From Phycisphaerae bacterium (GTDB lineage: Bacteria; Planctomycetota; Phycisphaerae; UBA1845; Fen-1342), in contig JANQNU010000084.1 of NCBI GenBank assembly GCA_028279405.1, positions 62,001-126,000 of the forward strand: a stretch of 64,000 nt of DNA. The letters are read 5' to 3'. The translations under genes were made by a program, and so were the position numbers. Of the stretch, positions 36,569 through 44,152 are shown piece after piece. The first letter of the stretch is position 1. Every line of letters starts with the position of its first letter. The notes beneath the pieces are model-generated. The model was not told the DNA's origin. It did no database searches and saw only the letters and a program-made list of their open reading frames with translations.

Positions 36569-37698
36569 GAGCGCCGACCAGCAGTCGAGCGCGTCCGACG
36601 GCCGAGTCAGATACAGCTCTCCCGCCGAGGACCGTCAGACGGATTCGAGAGCGCCTCCTGGGCTGGTATCGCACCAGCCGGCGCGATCTGCCGTGGCGAC
36701 GAACGCGCGACCCATACCGCATCTGGCTTTCCGAAATCATGCTGCAGCAAACGCGTGTAGAGACCGTGATTCCTTACTACCAGCGGTTTCTGGCGGCTTT
36801 TCCGACGATGGAAGACCTGGCGCGCGCCGACGAGCAGCAGGTATACAAGGCTTGGGAGGGACTCGGCTATTACAGCCGGGCGCGGAATCTGCATCGCTGT
36901 GCGCGTCAGGTCGTCGCCGCGCACGCGGGCGCGATGCCGCGCGATGTCGCTGAACTCGAAGCGCTGCCGGGAATCGGACGCTACACCGCGGGCGCGGTTG
37001 CGAGCATCGCGTTCGATGTGCCGGCTCCGATCGTCGACGGAAACGTGAAGCGCGTGCTGGCGCGACTGGTAGGCATTGATGCGCCCGTCAACGACCCACG
37101 ACACGCCGAACGGTTCTGGTCTCTCGCAAAGGCGCTGCTCGACCGTGCTCAACCCGGTGACTTCAACCAGGGCTTGATGGAACTGGGCGCGACGGTTTGT
37201 ACGCCGCGGACGCCGGGATGCGCCCAGTGCCCGTTACAGACCGACTGTTTCGCGGCACGAAACGACCGACAACAGGACCTGCCGCGCAAGAACGCGAAGA
37301 AGGCGTCGCCGACGATCCATGCCGCCGCCGCGGTCATCGTGCGAAACAGCAAAGTGCTGGTCGTGCGTCGACCGGCTCACGGATTGCTCGCGGGGCTCTG
37401 GGAACTGCCGACTGTCGCGTCGACGAGCGCGCACGACGCGCAGTCGACGCTCCGTGACCGATTCCCGGCCGATTACGGCCTGACCATCGAACCGACCGAC
37501 TCGATCGGGACGATCAAACACGTCTTCACGCATCGAACGTTGTACCTGCACGTTCACGCTTGCGAGAAAATCGCCGGGCGGGTCAAAGCGGAGCAACACG
37601 CCGACCATCGCTGGGCGGGGCCGCGCGTGCTGCAGGCGTTGGCATTTTCGCGACTGGGCCGCAAATCGCTGGACTTGCTCGCACGCGCGCCGGAGTGA
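36565..37698 (+). CDS. mutY: Adenine DNA glycosylase MutY
   Basis: 377 residues; the ATG overlaps the murD stop (ATGA). The catalytic helix LSEIMLQQTRVETVIPYY carries the active Glu, the helix-hairpin-helix is ALPGIGRYTAGAVASIAF, and DGNVKRVLARL carries the catalytic Asp. The [4Fe-4S] cluster has the C-x6-C-x2-C-x5-C spacing (CTPRTPGCAQCPLQTDC). A NUDIX-like domain at the C-terminus (AAAVIVRNSKVLVVRRPAHGLLAG) recognises 8-oxoguanine opposite adenine. It is the last gene of the rsmE-to-mutY run. Confidence 0.96.
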   Translation: MRAPTSSRARPTAESDTALPPRTVRRIRERLLGWYRTSRRDLPWRRTRDPYRIWLSEIMLQQTRVETVIPYYQRFLAAFPTMEDLARADEQQVYKAWEGLGYYSRARNLHRCARQVVAAHAGAMPRDVAELEALPGIGRYTAGAVASIAFDVPAPIVDGNVKRVLARLVGIDAPVNDPRHAERFWSLAKALLDRAQPGDFNQGLMELGATVCTPRTPGCAQCPLQTDCFAARNDRQQDLPRKNAKKASPTIHAAAAVIVRNSKVLVVRRPAHGLLAGLWELPTVASTSAHDAQSTLRDRFPADYGLTIEPTDSIGTIKHVFTHRTLYLHVHACEKIAGRVKAEQHADHRWAGPRVLQALAFSRLGRKSLDLLARAPE

Positions 37699-37752
37699 CG
37701 ACCGCGACGGCACTCGCTCACGACGTCGCAGCGCCAGCCGGCTACGCGCCCG

Positions 37753-38403
37753 TCATCCTCTGCGTCGGCTGGCGGCAAGCAGTGCCCCCAGCGCCAACAG
37801 CCCCAGGCTGCCGGGTTCGGGTACGGCGATGAACCGCATGATCGGTTGATCCGTGGTTCCGAGGCCGTCCGGGCTGAGTTGCAGGTCGAACGAATCGCCG
37901 ACGCTTTGCGAGGAGTAGCTCGAGCCGGCACCGAGGTTCTCGGCCGGGTCACCGAGCGGGTCCGCAACCCAATTCACGCCGGCGCCGCTGTTGCCGGTAA
38001 AGGCCTGGGCCCAACCGACCATCCCGACGAAGTACTCGGTACCGCCGGTAAGCTGGATCGGCGCGTCGAACGAGCCGCCGAGCCATGGTCCTTCGACGAA
38101 ATCGGTTCCGTTCCACGTGAACGAATCGATCAACGTGCCGCCGGCCGCGGGCCGGTCGGTGTAGATGCCGGTCGTGAACGTGAAGTCGTTGTTGATGTTC
38201 ACCGCCGTTGCGAGCTGGGTCTGGATCCCCGTCAGCTCGACATCCGCACCAGGCGTCCAGTACCAGCCGATCGAATCCAGCGCCCAGAAGAAGTTGCCCG
38301 GGCTCTGGTCCTCGTTGAGCGATTGGATGACCTGGCCGGCGGGACTGCCGACAGTGCAAAACAGCATCAGAACCGCTGCCACCACAAAGCTACGCGTGCG
38401 CAT
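37753..38403 (-). CDS. Small PEP-CTERM secreted protein
   Basis: 216 residues, with GAAGGGGAT before the ATG. A signal peptide (MRTRSFVVAAVLMLFCTVGSPAG) precedes a beta-rich domain of the choice-of-anchor/DUF4082 kind (WYWTPGADVELTGIQTQLA, DFTFTTGIYTDRP, LTGGTEYFVGMVGW). The end is VPEPGSLGLLALGALLAA-SRRR, the PEP-CTERM sorting signal. It is probably exported and anchored or released after exosortase cutting. It converges on mutY with a 54-base gap. Confidence 0.9.
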   Translation of the reverse strand: MRTRSFVVAAVLMLFCTVGSPAGQVIQSLNEDQSPGNFFWALDSIGWYWTPGADVELTGIQTQLATAVNINNDFTFTTGIYTDRPAAGGTLIDSFTWNGTDFVEGPWLGGSFDAPIQLTGGTEYFVGMVGWAQAFTGNSGAGVNWVADPLGDPAENLGAGSSYSSQSVGDSFDLQLSPDGLGTTDQPIMRFIAVPEPGSLGLLALGALLAASRRRG

Positions 38404-38892
38404 TAACTATCCCCTTCCATCAAAACTACGGCTCGAAACCGGGAACGGGCCCTCCGGTGGCGTGCCCCAGGAACTGCTTTATAAAGATAAACGAAGCGCG
38501 CCCCGGATTTCAAGGCCAAACGACCGGTTTCGGGGAGCAAGCTTCCACCCGAAGGTCCGGCGTTACCGCCTGGAGAGCCGGGCGCGAAAGCGCCCCACCC
38601 TTTCAGGATGTGGGACGCACCTTGATCCCCTCGCTCGCGCTCGGGGCTCGTGGCGTTACGTGCCTGGCGGGCCGGTACGGAGCCAAACGACGTCAATGCG
38701 AGCCGCGAGCGCCAGCGAGCGGTCAATGACGGGAGACGCCCGCCCCGCCCCGACGGAGTGGGTTTGCGGCGCACGCTCATAGTGGGATACAGTAGTCGGA
38801 CCGGTTGACGGACGCCGGTGAACGCGTGACGGGCCCTTTGGGGCGGTCGGCGCGCGACCGAGGGATGTCCGATGCTGTCAGGGGAGGCTCCG
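38404..38892. repeat. Intergenic repeat cluster and array promoter region
   Basis: No gene is visible. It carries a CCCCACCC-TTTC-AGGATGTGGG palindrome near 38597, a GATCCCCTCGCTCGCGCTCG copy near 38624, and a GACGTCAATGCGAGCCGCGAG...GCGGTCAA unit near 38688-38728 running into GACGCCCGCCCC. The last ~130 bases must hold the promoter of the four-gene array; no clear boxes were found. Confidence 0.7.
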
Positions 38893-39432
38893 ATGAGGGT
38901 CGTCACACTACGTTGCGCCAATTGCGGCGCTCCACTCTCGGTCAGGCACAAGGTGCGCTTCGTCAGGTGCAACTTCTGCGATTCGCAGCTCGAGATCCAT
39001 CGTGAGGATAGCGCCACATACAGCACCGCCACTCAGGAAGTCCGTGAGGCTCGAGTTGCAAAGCTGCAGAAATCCGTCGAACGACTTCAACTCGGCAACC
39101 AACTGGAGCAGCTCGATCGCGAATGGCTGATGCGGCAGGAAGAATTCCTGACTAGCGGAAAACGTGGCGAAAAGTGCCGCGCGTCCATGACAGGCGGGGT
39201 GATCAGCATTGTCCTCGGTGTCTCCGGCGCCGGGGTCGGCCTTATCGCGCTGCTCGGCGGTGTTGGTATGTGCTTGTGTATTTCACTGCCGGTCAGCATC
39301 GTGTTGATCGCAAACGGCATTCATATGTTGGCCACGGCCGATCGGTACCAGCAAGCATTGGCGGAGTACAAAGGTCGGCGATCCGACCTGCTGGCGCTGG
39401 TACGCGTGCTCGACCAAGCGCGTCCAGAATGA
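38893..39432 (+). CDS. Zinc-ribbon/two-TM paralog, copy 1 (type A)
   Basis: 179 residues; GGGGAGG before ATG 38893. The N-terminus is a zinc ribbon (RCANCGAPLSVRHKVRFVRC then CDSQ), giving CxxC...CxxC. A charged helix with the phrase KSVERLQLGNQLEQLDREW follows, then two membrane helices at about 96-145 (ISIVLGVSGAGVGLIALLGG, LCISLPVSIVLIANGI). A short tail (DRYQQALAEYKGRRSDLL) ends the chain. Its closest relative is copy 3 at 40006. The family is not one I recognise; the zinc ribbon resembles planctomycete small membrane proteins of unknown role. Confidence 0.82.
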   Translation: MRVVTLRCANCGAPLSVRHKVRFVRCNFCDSQLEIHREDSATYSTATQEVREARVAKLQKSVERLQLGNQLEQLDREWLMRQEEFLTSGKRGEKCRASMTGGVISIVLGVSGAGVGLIALLGGVGMCLCISLPVSIVLIANGIHMLATADRYQQALAEYKGRRSDLLALVRVLDQARPE

Positions 39433-39445
39433 GGAGCTGTTGGGG

Positions 39446-40009
39446 ATGAAAGTCGTCACGCTACGTTGCGCCAATTGTGGGGCTCCGCTCTCGGTCAAGC
39501 ACAGGGTGCGCTTCGTCACGTGCAACTTCTGCGATTCGCAGCTCGAGATCCATCGCGAGAATAGCGCCACGTACAGCGCCGCCACTGAAAAGGTGCCTGA
39601 AGCTCGAACGGTGAAGCTCGAGAAGTCCGTCGAACGGCTGCAACTCACGAACGAGCTCGAACGGCTCGATCAGGCGTGGATGATTAGTCAGGAGCTGTAC
39701 ATGGTCTCCGGGAAGGACGGGTCGCGATCGGTCCCAAGCTACTTCGACGGCTTGCTCATGATGTTCGTCGCGTGTGGCGTTATCGTTGCTGCCGTTGCCA
39801 TCGGACGTAACGCCCCCTTCTTTAGACCGATCATGTATGGCTGGGGATTCGGGGCAGTAATCTTCATCATCAAGGCAATTCACACACTCGTGCTGGCAAA
39901 CCGATACAGTGCCGCGCACGCTGATTATGAGCAGCAACGGTACGACATTCTCGCTCGCCTTGGATCCACCCGACAATCCAACTCCCGTGACTCAGGAGCG
40001 AGGGGATGA
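39446..40009 (+). CDS. Zinc-ribbon/two-TM paralog, copy 2 (type B)
   Basis: 187 residues; GAGGAG nine bases before ATG 39446. The first ~80 residues are almost the same as copy 1 (RCANCGAPLSVKHRVRFVTC, CDSQLEIHRE, KSVERLQLTNELERLDQAW). After that the chain differs: SQELYMVSGKDGSRS, then two membrane helices (MMFVACGVIVAAVAIG, MYGWGFGAVIFIIKAIHTLVL) and NRYSAAHADYEQQRYDILARL. The membrane part matches copy 4, not copy 1. Its stop overlaps the start of copy 3 (ATGA). Confidence 0.82.
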   Translation: MKVVTLRCANCGAPLSVKHRVRFVTCNFCDSQLEIHRENSATYSAATEKVPEARTVKLEKSVERLQLTNELERLDQAWMISQELYMVSGKDGSRSVPSYFDGLLMMFVACGVIVAAVAIGRNAPFFRPIMYGWGFGAVIFIIKAIHTLVLANRYSAAHADYEQQRYDILARLGSTRQSNSRDSGARG

Positions 40010-40542
40010 AAGTCGTCAGTCTATGTTGCGCCAACTGCGGAGCGCCACTGTCGATCAAGCACAAGGTGCGCTACGTAACGTGCAATTTCTGTGACTCGCG
40101 GCTCGAAGTACACCGCGAGAAAGACACCACCTACAGCACCATCGTCGAAGCGATCAACGAGCGCACCAAACGGCTCGAGCAATCCGTCGAACGACTCCAA
40201 CTCAGCAATCAACTGGACCGCCTCGACCGCGAGTGGATGATGCGACAGGACGAATTCATGGTCACCGACAAGCACGGCCACAAGCACCGCGCTTCTACGA
40301 CTGGTGGAGCGATATCCCTCGCCTTGGGTATTGCTGGGTGCGGCTTTGGCTTCATCGCACTTCTCGGTGGTATGGCGCCCTGCCTTTGTTTCGCGCTGCC
40401 GTTCAGCATCGCCCTGATCGCGAACGGTATCCAGTTGTCAACGAAAGCTGATCGCTATCAACAAGCGTTGGCGGCGTACAAGCGTCGGCGATCCGACCTG
40501 CTGGCGCGGATACGCGTACTCGAGCAATCACGTCCACAATGA
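40006..40542 (+). CDS. Zinc-ribbon/two-TM paralog, copy 3 (type A)
   Basis: 178 residues; coupled to copy 2 by a four-base overlap, with AGGAG upstream. The zinc ribbon is CANCGAPLSIKHKVRYVTC / CDSRLEVHRE. The DREWMMRQDEF segment, the membrane pair (ISLALGIAGCGFGFIALLGG, LCFALPFSIALIANGI) and the DRYQQALAAYKRRRSDLL tail all match copy 1, so copies 1 and 3 form type A. Probably an inner-membrane protein; role unknown. Confidence 0.82.
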   Translation: MKVVSLCCANCGAPLSIKHKVRYVTCNFCDSRLEVHREKDTTYSTIVEAINERTKRLEQSVERLQLSNQLDRLDREWMMRQDEFMVTDKHGHKHRASTTGGAISLALGIAGCGFGFIALLGGMAPCLCFALPFSIALIANGIQLSTKADRYQQALAAYKRRRSDLLARIRVLEQSRPQ

Positions 40543-40555
40543 GGAGTTCGTGGGG

Positions 40556-41089
40556 ATGAAAGTCGTCACGCTACGTTGCGCCAATTGTGGTGCTCCACTC
40601 TCGGTAAAGCACAGGGCCCGCTTCGTCGCGTGCAACTTCTGCGATTCGCAGCTCGAGATCCACCGCGAGAAGAGCGCAACCTACAGCACAACGACGGACA
40701 ACACGCATAAGGCACGAACACGGAAGCTGGAAAAGTCGATCGAACGGCTACAATTCACCAACGAACTCGAGCGGCTCGATCAGGCGTGGTTGATGGAACA
40801 AGATCAGTACATGAAAACCGGTGACGACGGGGAACGGTCAGTGGCGAGCCACGGTAGCGCTCTCGGGACGCTGGTCACCGGAGTCGGTCTGGTCGTTTTC
40901 ACACTCCATTCTCTCGCGTACCGATTCCCCGCACCTGTCACGATAATCGCAGGACTCGTTAGCCTTGCCGTCTTCGCCAGCGCCCTGCATGAGATGCACA
41001 AGGCCGACCGCTACAAGCAAGCGAGACATGACTACGAGCGGCGTCGGTACGATTTGCTCGCCCGGATGAACCGGCCCAAAGGGGGCTGA
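40556..41089 (+). CDS. Zinc-ribbon/two-TM paralog, copy 4 (type B)
   Basis: 177 residues; GAGGAG before ATG 40556. The spacer between copies 3 and 4 (AATGAGGAG...TGGGGATGAAAGTCG) is nearly the same as between copies 1 and 2. That repeats the same junction and supports duplication of a two-gene block. The zinc ribbon (CANCGAPLSVKHRARFVAC, CDSQLEIHRE) is followed by RLDQAWLMEQDQYMKTGDDGE, two membrane helices (LGTLVTGVGLVVFTLHSL, VTIIAGLVSLAVFASAL) and DRYKQARHDYERRRYDLLARM. The middle is closest to copy 2. Confidence 0.82.
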   Translation: MKVVTLRCANCGAPLSVKHRARFVACNFCDSQLEIHREKSATYSTTTDNTHKARTRKLEKSIERLQFTNELERLDQAWLMEQDQYMKTGDDGERSVASHGSALGTLVTGVGLVVFTLHSLAYRFPAPVTIIAGLVSLAVFASALHEMHKADRYKQARHDYERRRYDLLARMNRPKGG

Positions 41090-41243
41090 CCAGCAGCTGC
41101 CCCGGGTCGCAGCACCAGGCGGCGCGGATAGCCGCTCCGCAACACTCCCGGCCGCTTCTCGCAAAATTCCCAACCGTCTGCGAATCCGCGGGTCTATGAT
41201 TGCAAGCATGGACTGAGAGACTCGGACAGTTGAGGTAATTCTC

Positions 41244-41576
41244 ATGAGCGTACGTAATTGGTTGTTAGTCGGGGCACTGGGAGCGGCCGGCTTTGTAAGT
41301 CTGCCGGCCGCAGAAGCAGGTGGGTTCTACTTCCGGGCAGGTTACGGCGGCGGCGGCGCCTGCGGGCCGCGCGGCTTCTACGGTGGCCCGGTCTGCCGCG
41401 ACTTCGGCTTCCGGTCCTACAACGGCTTCGCGCCGCGGTACTATCGCGACTGCGGCCCGCGCTACTACGCTCCACGCCGTGTTTATCGCGGTTATCGGTA
41501 CTACGGAGGTCCGCGCGGCTATTACGGTCGCGGTTACTACGGACGCGGATCCTTCCGTTACGGCTACCGCTACTAG
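41244..41576 (+). CDS. Small secreted Gly/Tyr/Arg-rich protein
   Basis: 110 residues; GAGGTAATTCTC before ATG. A clean signal peptide (NWLLVGALGAAGFVSLPAAEA-GG) is followed by a low-complexity mature part of Gly, Tyr, Arg and Phe (GYYGRGYYGRGSFRYGYRY at the end, RYYGGPRGYYG inside). Three Cys are present (ACGP, VCRD, DCGP). Such composition suits a structural or adhesive surface protein. Base composition alone could also produce this pattern, but the signal peptide and ribosome site argue that it is a real gene. Confidence 0.75.
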   Translation: MSVRNWLLVGALGAAGFVSLPAAEAGGFYFRAGYGGGGACGPRGFYGGPVCRDFGFRSYNGFAPRYYRDCGPRYYAPRRVYRGYRYYGGPRGYYGRGYYGRGSFRYGYRY

Positions 41577-41590
41577 ACCGAGTCGGATTC

Positions 41591-41615
41591 GGTGCGCCTT
41601 GTTCGAAGGCGCACC
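41591..41615. terminator. Perfect 10 bp hairpin between convergent genes
   Basis: GGTGCGCCTT-GTTCG-AAGGCGCACC, 14 bases after the stop of the Gly/Tyr-rich gene and 73 bases before the ftsW stop. There is no T run on either strand, so it may stop transcription weakly in both directions or only protect 3' ends. Confidence 0.5.
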
Positions 41616-41687
41616 CACGCCGCGCCGGCCAGTTTGATTGTGTTTCGCATTCCCCCCCAACAGCACACTTTCGACCGCGCGCACGAT

Positions 41688-42941
41688 CTAGATCGCTTCT
41701 TGCCGCTCCACACCGCCCTCGGACGCGCGCTTGGCTGCGCGAACCTTCTCGAAATGGAGTTGTGCCTGGCCCCCGACGGACGCGAGCACGCCAGCGGCGA
41801 TCCCGAGGAAGAGCACGCCGGACCCGCCGGCGGACACGAACGGCAGCGAGATGCCCTTGGTCGGCACGCTGTTGGTCACGACGGCGATGTTGAACGCCGC
41901 CTGCAGGCAGATCATCGCTGTCAAACCGCACGCCAACACGCGGCCAAAACGATCGGGCGCGTTTATCGCGATCCACCAGCCGCGCAACAGGAGCAGGAGG
42001 AACACACCTGCGACCGTCAGCCCGCCGACAATCCCCAATTCCTCGCAAATGATCGCGAGAATGAAGTCGTTGTTGTCCTGTGGAAGGTAGCCGTACTTCT
42101 GCACACCGGCCCCAAGTCCACGACCCCACCAGCCCCCGGACCCGATCGCGACCAGCGATTGGTAGATCTGATAGGTGCTGTCGGAATCGGGGCTGGGCTG
42201 CTCGTACAGAAAGGCATACACCCGCCCCAATCGATGGCTCTTGAGGACCAGCAGCAGCGCCGCCGCACCCGCCCCCAGGATCAGGATGCCGGTCAGATGC
42301 AGCAGCCGTGCGCCGCCGAGCAGCAGGATCACCAGCGTACAGACTCCCATCAGCGCAGCTGTGCCGTAATCCTCGATGCCGGTCAAGCCGATCAGTGTCC
42401 CGGACGCGACCAGCGCCCAAAGCAGTCCGTCCCGCAACGAACGAAGATCGTAGGCAGCGGAAGTGACGTATGCCGCGAGCCAGATCACCAGCACCACCTT
42501 GGCCAATTCGCCCGGCTGGAGCCCGATGGCAGCATTGCCGCTGGAGAACACGATCCAGCGCGTGGCGCCGAGCCGATTGCTCCCGATCCCGGGCACAAGC
42601 ACGAGCAGCAAGAGCGCCGCTGCCAGCACCCATAGCCACGCGATCGCTCTACGACCAAACGACGTGTCCGCGCTAAGCAATCGGTAGTCGAACCGCGCCG
42701 CGACGATCATTCCGACGAAGCCGATCGCGGCGAATGCGCCCTGGCGCAACGGCGTCTGCCACCAGGTGCGAAGATCGAACGGCGCGCCCTGCACGGTGAC
42801 CGACGCGCTATACACCATGACAACGCCAACCGTCAGCAGCAGGCCGACCAGGAAGAGCACGACCCCGTCCACTGCCGCCGGCGGAACATGCGGACCCGTT
42901 TCGTCAAACGCACGAATACCGGAGTTGCTCAAGGTCGTCAT
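41688..42941 (-). CDS. ftsW: SEDS peptidoglycan glycosyltransferase FtsW
   Basis: 417 residues with about ten membrane helices. SEDS-family signatures are MVYSASV near residue 45, QPGELAKVVLVIWLAAY, the SHRLGRVYAFL...YQIYQSLVAIGSGGWWGRGLG loop and PTKGISLPFVSAGGSG near the end. It polymerises lipid II into glycan strands with the class B PBP encoded at 47095-48930. It follows mraY by six bases and is the last gene of the cluster. No murG, murC, ftsQ, ftsA or ftsZ follows it; the next gene is on the other strand. Confidence 0.95.
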   Translation of the reverse strand: MTTLSNSGIRAFDETGPHVPPAAVDGVVLFLVGLLLTVGVVMVYSASVTVQGAPFDLRTWWQTPLRQGAFAAIGFVGMIVAARFDYRLLSADTSFGRRAIAWLWVLAAALLLLVLVPGIGSNRLGATRWIVFSSGNAAIGLQPGELAKVVLVIWLAAYVTSAAYDLRSLRDGLLWALVASGTLIGLTGIEDYGTAALMGVCTLVILLLGGARLLHLTGILILGAGAAALLLVLKSHRLGRVYAFLYEQPSPDSDSTYQIYQSLVAIGSGGWWGRGLGAGVQKYGYLPQDNNDFILAIICEELGIVGGLTVAGVFLLLLLRGWWIAINAPDRFGRVLACGLTAMICLQAAFNIAVVTNSVPTKGISLPFVSAGGSGVLFLGIAAGVLASVGGQAQLHFEKVRAAKRASEGGVERQEAI

Positions 42942-42947
42942 CTGGGC

Positions 42948-44147
42948 TCATCTCATTTTGATCGTCGCGAGCGCGAAGGCCGCGAACAGCGCGGCCACCA
43001 ACCAAAAGCGCATTACCACCTGCGTCTCGGAGAGTCCGCCGAGGTGGAAATGGTGGTGAATCGGTGCGCAGCGGAAGAAGCGCTTACCGCCGGTCGTCTT
43101 GAAGTAGAAGATCTGGAGCAGCACGGAGCAGGCCTCGACGACGAAAATTCCGCCAACCAGGAACAACATCAGTTCCAGTCGCGTGACGATCGCCACGTAA
43201 CCGATGATGCCGCCGAGCGGGAGTGAACCCGTGTCCCCCATGAAGACCTGCGCGGGATACGCGTTGTACCACAGGAATCCGAGACAGGCGCCGACGATGG
43301 CGCCGCAGACCACAGCCAGCTCCTCCGAACCCTTGATGTAATAGAGCAGCAGGCGCGCAGACCACTCCGCATTGCCAACGACCGTCGTAAGCACCATGAA
43401 CGCGAGCGCCGTCAGCACGATGCACCCGCTCGCGAGCCCATCCATGCCATCCGTCAGGTTCACGGCATTCGAGGTAAAAGCGATCACCAGCACCGTGATC
43501 AGCACGAACACCGGCGTCGCCAGTTTGACACCATAGAACGGCCCGTACTCGCGCTCACCGATCTCCACCGTCGGTCCGATTGGGGCCCCCTTGTAAAACG
43601 GAATACTCAACGCGTTGTGGTACGGGCTGTGTCGCTCCTCTGCGTTCTGGAACCGGCTCTGGTATGACGTTGCATCACCTGCCCGCAGGATGAACACGGC
43701 CAGCAACGCGCCGAGCGCAACCTGAAAGATCAGTTTCTCCCAGAGCCGCAGGCCATCGCGCGTGCCGCTCCGCCGCCCGGCCGTCAGCTTCAGCCAGTCG
43801 TCGACACCACCCAGAATCGTCAGCCATACCAGGCAAAACAGCCCCATCCGCACATAGAAACTGGATAAATCGCCGAGCAGGATCACGCAAAGAAAAACCG
43901 CAAAGGCGATCAGAATCCCACCCATCGTCGGCGTGTTGGCCTTCCCCTGGGTCAACCGGTTGAGCGACTCATGGTCGAACTCCGGCCGATCGCCGATCTT
44001 CATCCGAATCAACGTCCGAATCGTCCGCGGGCCGAGCAGCCACACCACGAGAAAGCCCAAGAGAATCGCAAGCGTAGCGCGGAAGAGCGGGCTGGAGTAA
44101 GCGTACGGTTGTCCGGCGGTGAGCCACTTGAAAAACAGATAGAGCAT
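42948..44147 (-). CDS. mraY: Phospho-N-acetylmuramoyl-pentapeptide-transferase MraY
   Basis: 399 residues, with about ten membrane helices. Catalytic and substrate motifs are NAVNLTDGMDGLASG, the VFMGDTGSLPLGG loop and the HHH motif in CAPIHHHFHLGG. The enzyme joins the UDP-MurNAc-pentapeptide to undecaprenyl phosphate, making lipid I. A loop of about 40 residues between helices (YQSRFQNAEERHSPYHNALS) is longer than in E. coli MraY. It begins five bases after murF. Confidence 0.96.
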   Translation of the reverse strand: MLYLFFKWLTAGQPYAYSSPLFRATLAILLGFLVVWLLGPRTIRTLIRMKIGDRPEFDHESLNRLTQGKANTPTMGGILIAFAVFLCVILLGDLSSFYVRMGLFCLVWLTILGGVDDWLKLTAGRRSGTRDGLRLWEKLIFQVALGALLAVFILRAGDATSYQSRFQNAEERHSPYHNALSIPFYKGAPIGPTVEIGEREYGPFYGVKLATPVFVLITVLVIAFTSNAVNLTDGMDGLASGCIVLTALAFMVLTTVVGNAEWSARLLLYYIKGSEELAVVCGAIVGACLGFLWYNAYPAQVFMGDTGSLPLGGIIGYVAIVTRLELMLFLVGGIFVVEACSVLLQIFYFKTTGGKRFFRCAPIHHHFHLGGLSETQVVMRFWLVAALFAAFALATIKMR

Positions 44148-44152
44148 TCGTG

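Noticed and set aside
41242-42639. 465-codon minus-strand frame overlapping ftsW
   Set aside because: Same strand but another frame; the FtsW frame has full family motifs and this one is arginine-rich noise.
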